From contig CALWAJ010000010.1 in NCBI GenBank assembly GCA_944373065.1, forward strand, positions 1 through 21,400: a stretch of DNA of 21,400 nt. Reading direction: 5' to 3'. This stretch comes from an uncultured Bacilli bacterium (GTDB lineage Bacteria > Bacillota_I > Bacilli_A > RF39 > UBA660). A program made the translations under genes and the position numbers. The notes beneath the pieces are model-generated. The model searched no databases, was not told where the DNA came from, and saw nothing but the letters and a program-made list of their open reading frames with translations. This document shows, piece by piece, positions 14,483 to 21,400 of the stretch (position 1 is its first letter; each line of letters begins with the position of its first letter).

Positions 14483-14942
14483 CTTTTTTACCTCTTTCTT
14501 TTAATATTTCTTTAATTATAACAATAACAATTCCTACTACTATTAATATATCAGCTAGGTTAAAGATAGGATAGCTATATCCTAATATTTTAAATGATAA
14601 GTAATCTATAATATAGCCATCTATTAATCTATCAATAAAGTTACCTAAAAGTCCTGCTAGTACTAAAGAATAACCTATAGAAAGGACTCTATCATCTAAA
14701 TTATTCTTTAATTCATATATTATAAAGAATAAACATACTAAAGCGATAAGAATTAATAGATAAGTTCTACTTGCAAATAAAGAAAAAGCAGCTCCATCAT
14801 TTAAAACATAGGTTAAAGAAAAGAAATTATCTATTATGTTAACTGTAGTTAAATAATTACTAACTAAATATTTTAAACTTAAATCTAATCCTAATAAAAC
14901 ACTAACTAAAATTATTACTAACCAAATATTACTCTTCTTCAT
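14463..14942 (-). CDS. lspA: Lipoprotein signal peptidase II
   Basis: LspA removes the signal peptide from lipid-modified prolipoproteins in the cytoplasmic membrane. The 159-aa protein has four membrane segments and the family motifs VLNDGAAFSLF, GNFIDRLIDG (first catalytic Asp) and FNLADILI (second catalytic Asp). The ATG at 14942 stands 5 nt after AAGGAG; another ATG one codon earlier (14945) is too close to the ribosome site. It overlaps both the upstream dnaE stop and the downstream rluD start, so dnaE-lspA-rluD is a tightly coupled operon. Confidence 0.95.
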   Translation of the reverse strand: MKKSNIWLVIILVSVLLGLDLSLKYLVSNYLTTVNIIDNFFSLTYVLNDGAAFSLFASRTYLLILIALVCLFFIIYELKNNLDDRVLSIGYSLVLAGLLGNFIDRLIDGYIIDYLSFKILGYSYPIFNLADILIVVGIVIVIIKEILKERGKKDEVRSK

Positions 14943-17892
14943 CATTTCTCCTTATAGGCATTACTTTACTAACAACAAGTTGTAATTCATTATACCTTTT
15001 TTCTACTGTTCCTGTAAACATATAAATATCTCCCTTTGCTATATCCATATTAGATTTATATATTCTTGGAAAGAAGATAAAATCCATTGTTCCTGTTTCA
15101 TCACTACCAGTTATAAAAGCCATATCTTCGTTTTTCTTTGTTTTAATCGCTTTTATTTTATCAACCATTACTATAACATTGGTAATTCTATTAAAATATT
15201 TACCTAAATCTATAATCTTAATAGCATTTTGATATTTACTTCTATAACTTGTTACAGGATGATTACTTATGTAAAAGCCATAACAATCAAGTTCTTGGTC
15301 TAATAAATCATTTTCTTTAAACTCTTGGCTCATAACTATTTCTGGCTTCAAGACTAAACTTTCATCTAAATCAATAGTTAATTCTCCATAATTATATAAA
15401 TTATCTAAATTAGTAATTAATGTTCTTTTATTATAATTAAAGCTTGCAAAGACACCAGCTAAGATTAAGGTTTCTAGTTGTTTTTTAGTAAGCTCTTTTC
15501 TAACTAATCTTGAAAAAGCATCATAAATATTTATAAAGGTACCTTCTTCTCTTGCTTTTAAGATATTATTTGAAACACTAAGTCCTACTCCTTTTATTGT
15601 TGAAAATGGGAAAATAATGTTATTATCAATAACAACAAATTTATTGGTACTTAAATTAATATCAGGTTTTAATACTTTTAAGTTATGGCTTCTAATCTCG
15701 TTTAAATATTCTTTTAATTTAGTCGAAGAAGAAATGACATTAGTAAGTAAATTAGCATAAAACTCTAATTTATAATGAACTTTTAAATAAGCCATTTTAT
15801 AAGCAACAAGAGAATAAGCAACGGCATGGGATTTATTAAAACCATAACCAGCAAATTTTAAAATACTAGAAAAAATTGTTTTAGAGGTATTAATATCATG
15901 CCCTAATTTACTAGCTTTTTCTAAGAATTTAGATTCTTCATTCTTTAGAACATCAACTTTTTTCTTACTAATTGCTCTTCTTAAAATATCTGCTTCTCCT
16001 AAACTATAGCCTGCATAAATACTTGCTACTAACATAATTTGTTCTTGATATATCATAATACCATAAGTATCTTTTAAAATAGGCTCTAAGGAAGCATCTT
16101 GGTAGATTATTTGTTCTCTTCCTTCTTTTCTTGCGATATATAAATCAATATTTTCAGCAGGACCTGGTCTAAATAAGGCAATCGCTGCAACTAAATCATT
16201 GAAATTAGTAGGCTTTAATTTACGTAAAAAGTTTCTCATTCCACTAGATTCAAATTGAAAGATTCCACTAGTATCTCCTCTTGCAAATAATTTATATACT
16301 TCATTATCATCAAGAGGTATATTATTAAAATCTATTTTGATATTTTTATTTTTTTGGATCATTTCCATTACATTCATAATAATAGTAAGATTTCTTATAC
16401 CAAGAAAGTCCATTTTTAAAAGTCCTAGTTCTTCTAAGTAGTTCATAGAATATCCTGTTAAATACATATCATCATTTTTAGTAAGAGGAATCACTTCATC
16501 TAAATCCACTTTGCACATGACAATACCTGCGGCATGAGTACCTATTTGTCTTGGAAAGCCTTCTAATTTTGAGGCAATTTTATAAGTTTTTTTTAAACTT
16601 TCATCGCTTAATATATATTCTTTGAAGTTTATATTTTCATTAAAGAACTCTTCTAACTTTTTATGAGACATTGCTGGTAAATATGATGTTAATTTATCTA
16701 TTTTATATAGAGGGATATTTAAGACTCTACCAATATCTCTTAAGACTTGTTTTGCCGCTAGAGTAGAAAAGGTAACAATTCCTGCTACTTTTTTCTTTCC
16801 ATATTTATTAGTAACATAATTAATGATATCATCACGATAAATATCTGGGATGTCTGTATCTATATCAGGCATTGTTTTACGCTCAGGATTTAAGAAACGT
16901 TCGAAAAGAAGATTATATTTTAAAGGATCAATTTCTGTAATTCCTAAAGAATAAGCAACTAAAGACCCCGCTGCACTTCCCCTACCAGGACCAACTAAGA
17001 TATTTTTTTTCTTAGCATAACGAATAAAGTCATAAACTACTAAAAAATAGTTAGAAAATCCCATTTTATTAATAATTTCTAATTCATAAAATAAACGGTC
17101 TAAATAGGTCTTAGGAACATTATTATTAAGTCTTTTAGATAAGCCAGCTTTAGATAATGCCACTAAATAAGTAGAAGAATCCATATTATTAGGACATTCG
17201 TATAAAGGTAATAAAAGGGTTGATGGAGGAAAATGTAAGTTGCACTCATCTACTATTTTTATAGTGTTTAAAAGTCCAATATTATCATAGGTATTAATAA
17301 CATCTTGGACATTTAATTCTTTGTTATCAATATTATAACTAATATTATCATTAATAGTCTTACCAGCGTTAATTAAATATAAATACTTTAGGTAATCACT
17401 ATCTTTTTTATCTTTATATAAACAAAGTTTTAGATAAACGATGTTTTTAGTAATTAATAAAGCTTCTTCTTCCTCTTTTTTATTACTGAAGCCTAAATAC
17501 ATTGAAGGAATAGTTTCTTTATAGTTTTTATAAAAGTCTAAAGAAGAATAAGGAATTAAAAAGAATAAATTATTTTTATGTTGTAATAGTAATTCAATAT
17601 TTAGACTCTTATCATTTTGATAAGTACATACTTTTATTAAGTTTAAATAACCTTCATAGTTTTTGGCGAAGATTAGGATTTTGTTATTATTTAGAGTTAC
17701 TTCAAGACCAATTACAGGTTTTAAATTATGAGATTCACATTTCTTTATAAATTCCATTACCCCATACATATTATCATCGCATAAAACGGCAATGTTTTTT
17801 TTCATAGATAAATTATAATTAATTATATCATCTATAGATAATAAACTTCCTAATAGAGAGTAATAGCTTTTAACATATAACATATTATACAT
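14929..17892 (-). CDS. dnaE: DNA polymerase III subunit alpha, DnaE type
   Basis: This is a 987-aa C-family polymerase resembling B. subtilis DnaE. It has a PHP domain (1-200), the palm with GPGRGSAAGSLVAY and the catalytic aspartates in PDIDTDIPD (about 340), FQFESSGMRNFLRKLKP, YQEQIMLVASIYAGYSLGEA, FAGYGFNKSHAVAYS and a C-terminal OB fold (about 895-980). The metal-binding residues of the PHP domain are gone: the HxH motif is YVKSYYSLLG and TDH is CDD, so no PHP nuclease is expected. The protein is about 120 aa shorter than B. subtilis DnaE (1115 aa) at the C-terminus. I start at the ATG at 17892, 10 nt after GAGGAG; the in-frame GTG at 17901 overlaps that site. It is first in the operon with lspA and rluD. 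Confidence 0.96.
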   Translation of the reverse strand: MYNMLYVKSYYSLLGSLLSIDDIINYNLSMKKNIAVLCDDNMYGVMEFIKKCESHNLKPVIGLEVTLNNNKILIFAKNYEGYLNLIKVCTYQNDKSLNIELLLQHKNNLFFLIPYSSLDFYKNYKETIPSMYLGFSNKKEEEEALLITKNIVYLKLCLYKDKKDSDYLKYLYLINAGKTINDNISYNIDNKELNVQDVINTYDNIGLLNTIKIVDECNLHFPPSTLLLPLYECPNNMDSSTYLVALSKAGLSKRLNNNVPKTYLDRLFYELEIINKMGFSNYFLVVYDFIRYAKKKNILVGPGRGSAAGSLVAYSLGITEIDPLKYNLLFERFLNPERKTMPDIDTDIPDIYRDDIINYVTNKYGKKKVAGIVTFSTLAAKQVLRDIGRVLNIPLYKIDKLTSYLPAMSHKKLEEFFNENINFKEYILSDESLKKTYKIASKLEGFPRQIGTHAAGIVMCKVDLDEVIPLTKNDDMYLTGYSMNYLEELGLLKMDFLGIRNLTIIMNVMEMIQKNKNIKIDFNNIPLDDNEVYKLFARGDTSGIFQFESSGMRNFLRKLKPTNFNDLVAAIALFRPGPAENIDLYIARKEGREQIIYQDASLEPILKDTYGIMIYQEQIMLVASIYAGYSLGEADILRRAISKKKVDVLKNEESKFLEKASKLGHDINTSKTIFSSILKFAGYGFNKSHAVAYSLVAYKMAYLKVHYKLEFYANLLTNVISSSTKLKEYLNEIRSHNLKVLKPDINLSTNKFVVIDNNIIFPFSTIKGVGLSVSNNILKAREEGTFINIYDAFSRLVRKELTKKQLETLILAGVFASFNYNKRTLITNLDNLYNYGELTIDLDESLVLKPEIVMSQEFKENDLLDQELDCYGFYISNHPVTSYRSKYQNAIKIIDLGKYFNRITNVIVMVDKIKAIKTKKNEDMAFITGSDETGTMDFIFFPRIYKSNMDIAKGDIYMFTGTVEKRYNELQLVVSKVMPIRRNDEEE

Positions 17893-17938
17893 AATTATCA
17901 CTCTCCTCTTTTTTTATTTTAACATAAGTTATATATAT

Positions 17939-17968
17939 TTTATAGCATACTAATGTACGACTAGTCAA
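17939..17968 (-). promoter_or_regulatory. Promoter of the dnaE-lspA-rluD operon
   Basis: On the minus strand TTGACT (17963-17968), 18 bp, TATAAA (17939-17944) with TGC before it. It diverges from the rpmB promoter; the two -35 boxes are 18 bp apart. Confidence 0.65.
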
Positions 17969-17986
17969 TAAATTTAGTAAATATAT

Positions 17987-18015
17987 TTGACTTTCCCTAA
18001 TAAATATGATAAAGT
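17987..18015 (+). promoter_or_regulatory. Promoter of rpmB
   Basis: TTGACT (17987-17992), 17 bp, TAAAGT (18010-18015) with an extended TGA in front. Transcription would begin about 30 nt before the rpmB start codon. Confidence 0.65.
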
Positions 18016-18050
18016 TATAAAGCGAAATGATTAACAAAAGGAGGTATATT

Positions 18051-18233
18051 ATGGCAATAAAAGTAACAAACAAAAAACCTTTAAGTGGAAATAGTAGATC
18101 ACATGCTTTAAATGCTACTAAAAAACAACAAAAACCTAATTTACAAGTTGTTAGACTTGCAGACGGCACTAAAATTAGAATGAGTGCTAGAGAAATAAGA
18201 AGTTTAAGAAAACAAGATAAGCAAGCAGCATAA
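18051..18233 (+). CDS. rpmB: 50S ribosomal protein bL28
   Basis: The 60-aa protein is bL28 of the large ribosomal subunit, recognised by KKPLSGNSRSHALNATKK, KPNLQVVRLADGTKIRMSAR and a basic tail. It has no cysteines, so it is a zinc-independent (C-minus) form. The start is the ATG at 18051, 7 nt after AAAGGAGG; an in-frame ATG at 18027 lies upstream of that site. It is one of only a few plus-strand genes and stands alone between divergent dnaE and a terminator that overlaps its stop codon. Confidence 0.95.
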   Translation: MAIKVTNKKPLSGNSRSHALNATKKQQKPNLQVVRLADGTKIRMSAREIRSLRKQDKQAA

Positions 18234-18259
18234 AAGAGTCCTAATGTTAGGGCTCTTTT
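18232..18259. terminator. Terminator between rpmB and the convergent 80-aa gene
   Basis: AAAAGAGTCCTAA (18232-18244) pairs with TTAGGGCTCTTTT (18247-18259), with one T-G pair, over a 2-nt loop. The stem begins inside the rpmB stop codon and ends in T residues on both strands, so it should act in both directions. Confidence 0.85.
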
Positions 18260-18272
18260 AGTTTAAAAAATA

Positions 18273-18515
18273 TTAAGCCTGTTGTGGTTGATTAGGTGGT
18301 CCATAATACTTTATTAGTTTCTTTTGAACTACATCATCATGATTTACAGGCTCTGGAACATATCCTTTATAAGGAACCTTTGCTTTTATTGGTTCTTTTT
18401 CTTTGGGAACTTCTTCACCAATTGTTACTTCTTTTAATTTAGTTTTAACTGTCATACCACACAAAGCAGCTGCTTTTAAACGTGAAGTATTAACGCATTT
18501 GAAGTATTTTAACAC
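18273..18515 (-). CDS. Hypothetical 80-aa protein
   Basis: I do not recognise this protein. The first ~30 residues hold two cysteines (KYFKCVNTS and ALCGMT) and a short hydrophobic patch, followed by a Lys/Glu/Pro-rich flexible region (EVPKEKEPIKAKVPYKG) and a Gln/Pro-rich end (GPPNQPQQA). The start is GTG (18513-18515) with AAAGGAGA 7 nt upstream. A strong promoter (18546-18574) makes independent expression likely. It is convergent with rpmB and shares its terminator. Being short, basic and disordered, it could bind nucleic acid or a partner protein, but that is a guess. Confidence 0.7.
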   Translation of the reverse strand: MLKYFKCVNTSRLKAAALCGMTVKTKLKEVTIGEEVPKEKEPIKAKVPYKGYVPEPVNHDDVVQKKLIKYYGPPNQPQQA

Positions 18516-18545
18516 TAATTTCTCCTTTCTTACTGCGCATTAAAA

Positions 18546-18574
18546 ATAATACCACAGAAAGATATGTTTGTCAA
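18546..18574 (-). promoter_or_regulatory. Strong promoter of the 80-aa gene
   Basis: On the minus strand TTGACA (18569-18574), exactly 17 bp, TATTAT (18546-18551). It begins directly after the trmL stop codon, so the 80-aa gene can be expressed apart from trmL. Confidence 0.75.
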
Positions 18575-18576
18575 AC

Positions 18577-19098
18577 TCACCTCTCTAAATAATCAGGTCC
18601 TTTATGAGATTCATCTAAAGGTTCTTCTCTTAATAAGTCATTAAAATCTTGCTGTCTTAATGCTTCATATATAACAATGGCAACACTATTAGATACATTT
18701 AATGCTCTAACATTAGAAGTCATTGGTATCCTAAGACAATGTTCTAAATCTTCTTTTAGTATTTCTTTAGGAATACCAGTTGATTCTTTACCAAATATAA
18801 AATATAAATCTTTATTTTCTTTATTAGTATAATCAAAACTAGTATGAGGTTTTCTCCCATATCTTGTTAAGTAATAGTATATTCCTTTATTCTTACTTTT
18901 AAAGTCTTCGTAATTTTCATATACCTCATAATCTAATTTATCAATATAGTTAACAGCACTACGTTTAAGATGAGATTCATCCAAAGAGAAACCAAGAGGT
19001 TTAATTAAATGTAATTTTGTATTGGTAGCAACACAAGTTCTCATAATATTTCCTGTGTTTTGGGGTATTTCTGGTTCGAATAAAACTATGTGATTCAT
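18577..19098 (-). CDS. trmL: tRNA (cytidine/uridine-34) 2'-O-methyltransferase, TrmL type
   Basis: This 173-aa SPOUT-class methyltransferase uses S-adenosylmethionine to methylate the wobble-position ribose in certain leucine tRNAs. The motifs are LFEPEIPQNTGNIMRTCVAT (motif 1), FIFGKESTGIPKEIL (motif 2) and LRIPMTSNVRALNVSNSVAI (motif 3, the trefoil knot that holds the cofactor). Length is slightly above the family norm because of an acidic tail (REEPLDESHKGPDYLER). It follows the thioredoxin-like gene by 46 nt. Confidence 0.93.
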   Translation of the reverse strand: MNHIVLFEPEIPQNTGNIMRTCVATNTKLHLIKPLGFSLDESHLKRSAVNYIDKLDYEVYENYEDFKSKNKGIYYYLTRYGRKPHTSFDYTNKENKDLYFIFGKESTGIPKEILKEDLEHCLRIPMTSNVRALNVSNSVAIVIYEALRQQDFNDLLREEPLDESHKGPDYLER

Positions 19099-19144
19099 GA
19101 TTCCTCCCTAATTATATTAATATGCTTATTTTCTCTTAATGATT

Positions 19145-19657
19145 CTAGTTTTCTAAATCACTATCATTAGTATCTAAAAATTCTAAAGCTTCATCACGTG
19201 TTAAAACTGCTCCATTAAGTCCATCTTCTATAGAAACAATTCTACCATCAACAAATTTTATTAAGCAAGGTACTCTTTCAATAGAAAAATCTTGTCCATA
19301 TTTATCAAGTAATTCTTGTAAAAATCCACTTTTATCTGATAAGCTTTCTAAATTAACATAAGTTAACTCTTGGTAGTTTTTTTCTTCTAAATCTTGTTTT
19401 ATATTCTCTTCAAATTCTCTACAGTCACTATCACTAGCAGTACATAAATATAAAATTGGTGATGGATTCTCTGTCAAATAATGATCTACTTCTTCTGGAC
19501 TAATAAAAGAAACTACATCTTTTAAAACAGGAATTTCTCTTTTATATTCACTATATGTATTATACCAACTAGCTAGATATAAAACTACAAGAATAACTGC
19601 TATATAAATAACAGCTAAAATAACATAATTTTTTTTACTTCTCTTTTTATTTTTCAT
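19145..19657 (-). CDS. Membrane-anchored thioredoxin-like protein
   Basis: The 170-aa protein has a basic start (MKNKKRSKKN), one membrane segment (about 12-32) and an extracellular domain that looks like a thioredoxin fold: a strand with ILYLCTASDSDCREFEENIK, a central acidic helical stretch, and the cis-proline strand VPCLIKFVDGRIVSIEDG. The usual CxxC is replaced by a wider spacing (C-x6-C) with a third Cys beside the cis-proline, so normal thioredoxin redox chemistry is doubtful. The ATG at 19657 is 8 nt after AGAGG; upstream ATG and GTG codons overlap that site. A probable promoter with extended -10 TACAAT lies at 19682-19710. Confidence 0.7.
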   Translation of the reverse strand: MKNKKRSKKNYVILAVIYIAVILVVLYLASWYNTYSEYKREIPVLKDVVSFISPEEVDHYLTENPSPILYLCTASDSDCREFEENIKQDLEEKNYQELTYVNLESLSDKSGFLQELLDKYGQDFSIERVPCLIKFVDGRIVSIEDGLNGAVLTRDEALEFLDTNDSDLEN

Positions 19658-19705
19658 TATCATCACCTCTAACTTAAATTAATTGTAACACAAACTTAAC
19701 ACTTT

Positions 19706-19741
19706 GAAAATAATAGTTTACAAATTTACTATTATTTTTTA
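19706..19741. other. AT-rich stem-loop between the divergent genes
   Basis: AAAATAATAGT pairs with ACTATTATTTT over an 8-10-nt loop and runs into further T residues on the plus strand. It stands between the promoter region of the thioredoxin-like gene and the 58-aa gene. It may be a weak terminator or simply AT-rich symmetry. Confidence 0.4.
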
Positions 19742-19772
19742 GGCTTTAAAACTCTTCTTTTTTTACTATGTA

Positions 19773-19781
19773 CATAAACTA
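19773..19781 (+). promoter_or_regulatory. Possible sporulation-type -10 element
   Basis: CATAAACTA fits the sigma-K -10 pattern CATAnnnTA and is close to that of sigma-E. It lies about 7 nt before the ribosome site of the 58-aa gene. No convincing -35 of either sigma factor, and no sigma-A promoter, is seen. The assignment rests on one short motif. Confidence 0.3.
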
Positions 19782-19801
19782 TTATACGAGGAGGAAAAGT
19801 T

Positions 19802-19978
19802 ATGTATAACAATAGACCTATTTATCAAAGAAATAATAGGAATGGTTTTATTCCTTTAATCATTGGTGGAGTTATAGGATATGGGATAGGCAGTAATAAT
19901 AGACCTAATTATTATCCTATGTATCCTATTCCTTTTTATCCAGTATATCCTATGTATCCAAATTTTTATAGAAGATAA
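19802..19978 (+). CDS. Small Gly/Tyr/Pro-rich protein, possibly surface or spore-coat
   Basis: This 58-aa protein starts MYNNRPIYQRNNRNGF, has a short hydrophobic glycine-rich stretch (FIPLIIGGVIGYGIG) and ends with a Tyr/Pro repeat: PNYYPMYPIP, FYPVYPMYP and NFYRR. A GAGGAGG ribosome site is 7 nt upstream of the ATG. Such YP-rich small proteins are frequent among spore coat and morphogenetic proteins of Firmicutes, but I know no exact match. It is on the plus strand, alone between the thioredoxin-like gene and greA. A perfect 10-bp hairpin overlaps its stop codon (19972-19995). A sporulation-type -10 motif just upstream would agree with the sigma-K gene in this window. Confidence 0.7.
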   Translation: MYNNRPIYQRNNRNGFIPLIIGGVIGYGIGSNNRPNYYPMYPIPFYPVYPMYPNFYRR

Positions 19979-19995
19979 GACAAATGTCTTATCTT
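19972..19995 (+). terminator. Hairpin at the stop codon of the 58-aa gene
   Basis: AAGATAAGAC pairs perfectly with GTCTTATCTT over a 4-nt loop and spans the TAA stop codon. The plus strand after it is A-rich, not T-rich, so it would be a poor intrinsic terminator; it may protect the mRNA 3' end. Confidence 0.45.
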
Positions 19996-20059
19996 AAAAA
20001 AAGCCCTATGGACTATTTTATTTCAGTTATTTCAACTTCATAACTTCCATTAGGGCTTT
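19996..20059 (-). terminator. greA terminator whose left arm lies in the coding sequence
   Basis: On the minus strand AAAGCCCTAATGGA (20059-20046), which encodes part of the ESPNG segment of GreA, pairs with TCCATAGGGCTTT (20012-20000), leaving one bulged A, and is followed by a run of seven T residues. The loop of 33 nt holds the last codons and the stop codon. Confidence 0.8.
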
Positions 20060-20486
20060 CTACTGTAATGATATCTCCTACTTTATGATTAAGTAGAGCT
20101 TTAGCGATAGGACTTTCGTTAGAAATCCTACCCTCAAAAGGATCAGCTTCTTGGCTACCTACAATTTTATATTCATCAGTATCATCTTCATCATCGACAT
20201 ATTTAATAGAAACGGTACTACCAAGTCCTACTACATCTTTAGGAATATCTTTAATTATTTCTACATTTTCAAGCATCTTTTCAATAGTCTTAATTCTACC
20301 TTCAATTTGAGCTTGTTCATTTTTAGCAGCATCATAGTCAGCGTTTTCAGATAAATCTCCTAAACTACGTGCTTCCTTAATGGCCTGTATATTAGCAGGT
20401 CTTTTTTCATTTATCAATTCATTTAATTCATTTTTTAAATCATTAAGTCCTTCTTCTGTTAAATAAACAGTTTTTTTATTTCCCAT
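20013..20486 (-). CDS. greA: Transcription elongation factor GreA
   Basis: GreA enters the secondary channel of RNA polymerase and stimulates cleavage of the backtracked transcript. The 157-aa protein has the N-terminal antiparallel coiled coil (1-75; TEEGLNDLKNELNELINEKR, then the tip with ARSLGDLSENADYDAAKNEQ, whose acidic residues act at the polymerase centre) and the C-terminal FKBP-like domain (about 80-157; GSTVSIKYV, SPIAKALLNHKVGD). The ATG at 20486 follows GAGGTGAT; the in-frame GTG three codons earlier overlaps that site. It has its own promoter (20547-20575) and a 7-bp hairpin with a GATA loop in its leader (about 20512-20529). Confidence 0.97.
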   Translation of the reverse strand: MGNKKTVYLTEEGLNDLKNELNELINEKRPANIQAIKEARSLGDLSENADYDAAKNEQAQIEGRIKTIEKMLENVEIIKDIPKDVVGLGSTVSIKYVDDEDDTDEYKIVGSQEADPFEGRISNESPIAKALLNHKVGDIITVESPNGSYEVEITEIK

Positions 20487-20546
20487 TATAATCACCTCAA
20501 AATTAATAATAATAGGCTAGGTATCCCTAACCATAATACGAGTAAA

Positions 20547-20575
20547 ATTTTAGCATAAAATCAGAAAAATAGCAA
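20547..20575 (-). promoter_or_regulatory. Promoter of greA
   Basis: On the minus strand TTGCTA (20570-20575), 17 bp, TAAAAT (20547-20552) with an extended TGC in front. Transcription would begin about 55 nt before the greA start codon. Confidence 0.65.
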
Positions 20576-20631
20576 GTATTTTTTTCAGAAATTCTTTCTA
20601 GATATACTATGCGCTTTATTGTAAAATGATA

Positions 20632-21330
20632 CTATGAATTTACAATCCACTCTATTATTATTTTTTTTATTTCAAAATATTCATCTTTAGAATATTGCAT
20701 ATTACAAATACAATATTTTTTATTAGCAATATGGGAGCAGAACATACACTCATTAAGGTTAAAACAATCTTGAATAAAGAGGGAATTACTTATTTTATTA
20801 GAACAAATAACGCTATAAGAGTTACTACAATTATTAGAATCATCTACTTTGATTGAAAAAGTACAATTGCCACTACGTTGGGATGCTAATAAAAACTCAC
20901 TATTACCACAACTATCACAAAATACTATATTTTTACAGTTAGAACAGTTAGTAGAATTATAGACATAACTAGAATCATATATAGTATCACTTTTACTAAC
21001 ATATGTAGAATTATAACAACGCTCTGTGGTAATAGTATTAATCTCTTCCCAGGTATTAATTAATTCTTCTAATGAATTAAAATCTCTTTTTTCCATCATA
21101 AAGCCCTTACTACTATCTAAATTTTCCATATTATCTTTAGTAATAAAGTTAGTAGCATTATCAAAATCAGTATATGTCTCTTCATAAGTATATTTATCAT
21201 GTACTTTTCGTGGTAATTTAATATCAAAAGCATAATTTTTATAAATATCATCTAACGAGTATCTATTATCAACAAGAAACACCGCTTTAAAGATTTTATT
21301 TATTATCATTAAAACATCTTCCCTACTCAT
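20632..21330 (-). CDS. Cys/Ser/Asn-rich protein of unknown function
   Basis: This 232-aa protein is not assigned to a named function. The N-terminal half (1-105) is charged and ordinary. From about 105 to 215 it becomes a repeat of short strands rich in Ser, Asn and Cys (SDTIYDSSYVYNSTNCSNCK, FCDSCGNSEFLL, SNNCSNSYSVICSNKISNS, ECMFCSHIANKKYCICNMQY) that ends in a helix YSKDEYFEIKKIIIEWI. About fifteen cysteines are present. The periodicity suggests a small right-handed solenoid or a metal/disulfide-stapled fold. The closing NKKYCICNMQYSKDEY pattern recalls uncharacterised Cys-rich proteins I associate with Patescibacteria and other reduced genomes, from memory only. AGGAAG precedes the ATG, which overlaps the end of an upstream reading frame by 8 nt. 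Confidence 0.65.
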   Translation of the reverse strand: MSREDVLMIINKIFKAVFLVDNRYSLDDIYKNYAFDIKLPRKVHDKYTYEETYTDFDNATNFITKDNMENLDSSKGFMMEKRDFNSLEELINTWEEINTITTERCYNSTYVSKSDTIYDSSYVYNSTNCSNCKNIVFCDSCGNSEFLLASQRSGNCTFSIKVDDSNNCSNSYSVICSNKISNSLFIQDCFNLNECMFCSHIANKKYCICNMQYSKDEYFEIKKIIIEWIVNS

Positions 21331-21400
21331 ACTTATTACTTCCTTTTTTTCTACTATTAGATAGACTTATTAAAATATCTTTTAGTCTTCTTGTTGTAAA
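21323..21400 (-). CDS. Partial gene, C-terminal end only
   Basis: An open frame enters from the window edge and ends TTRRLKDILISLSNSRKK GSNKYE before a TAG at 21323-21325, overlapping the start of the Cys-rich gene by 8 nt. The overlap and the basic tail make it a likely real gene end in the same operon. Too little is present to name it. Confidence 0.45.
   Translation of the reverse strand, partial: FTTRRLKDILISLSNSRKKGSNKYE

Noticed and set aside
17885..18169. Minus-strand open frame across the dnaE/rpmB gap
   Set aside because: It is the antisense of rpmB plus the promoter region, with no ribosome site.
19145..19657. Classical thioredoxin or ResA-like disulfide reductase
   Set aside because: The CxxC active site is missing; the cysteines are spaced C-x6-C, so only a thioredoxin-like fold is claimed.
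232..21330. Mycoplasma-type genetic code (TGA read as Trp)
   Set aside because: Trp is encoded by TGG in the genes checked, and ASCH and DUF5680 end in TGA, so the standard bacterial code fits.
1..21400. tRNA, rRNA or CRISPR array
   Set aside because: No cloverleaf with a GTTCRA-type T arm, no rRNA-like conserved blocks and no regularly spaced repeats were seen on either strand.

Overview
The window looks like chromosomal DNA from a very AT-rich, walled member of the Bacillota (Bacilli / RF39-like or Erysipelotrichia-like lineage). Firmicutes features include YqeG-YqeH, a pro-sigma-K, GreA, a B. subtilis DnaE-type polymerase and strong purine-rich ribosome sites. Envelope genes (FemAB-type aminoacyltransferase, NodB deacetylase, LspA) argue against a wall-less Mollicute. 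TGG encodes Trp and TGA is used as a stop, so the standard bacterial code applies. Nearly all genes lie on the minus strand, so the description below runs from high to low coordinates within each operon.

Layout: 1-231 is non-coding with a three-copy repeat. 232-1747 is the ribosome-assembly pair yqeG-yqeH. 1806-3218 is a membrane-anchored polysaccharide deacetylase and 3283-3993 a sigma-K with its pro-sequence. 4084-4420 is a compact type I toxin-antitoxin-like locus, followed by a decayed gene (4411-5089) at the end of the operon femAB - rhomboid - priA (9825 to 5119). 9995-10330 is a second toxin-antitoxin-like locus with a frameshifted toxin. 10335-13413 is an accessory operon: DUF5680, ASCH, DUF1016 nuclease, HAD hydrolase and a small membrane protein, preceded by a structured leader with a terminator. 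13592-17892 is the overlapping operon dnaE-lspA-rluD. rpmB (plus strand) diverges from it, and convergent to rpmB come an 80-aa protein, trmL and a membrane thioredoxin-like protein. 19802-19978 is a small Gly/Tyr/Pro-rich protein on the plus strand. greA, a Cys/Ser/Asn-rich protein and a partial gene finish the window.

The most interesting material is in four places. (1) Two loci of the same design at 4.1-4.4 kb and 10.0-10.3 kb each have matched convergent promoters, a tiny hydrophobic toxin ORF, an antisense RNA over the toxin 3' half, and an mRNA 5' end complementary to its own terminator arm with covarying bases. In the second locus the toxin reading frame is broken while the antisense promoter is near-perfect. 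(2) The DUF1016 nuclease gene sits between two 38-bp near-identical direct repeats spaced 1080 bp apart. The downstream copy still encodes the old C-terminus of the upstream ASCH gene, which suggests insertion with regeneration of the disrupted 3' end. (3) A gene next to the first locus carries two single-base losses in A-runs. (4) An unrecognised multi-hairpin leader with a terminator precedes the DUF5680 operon.
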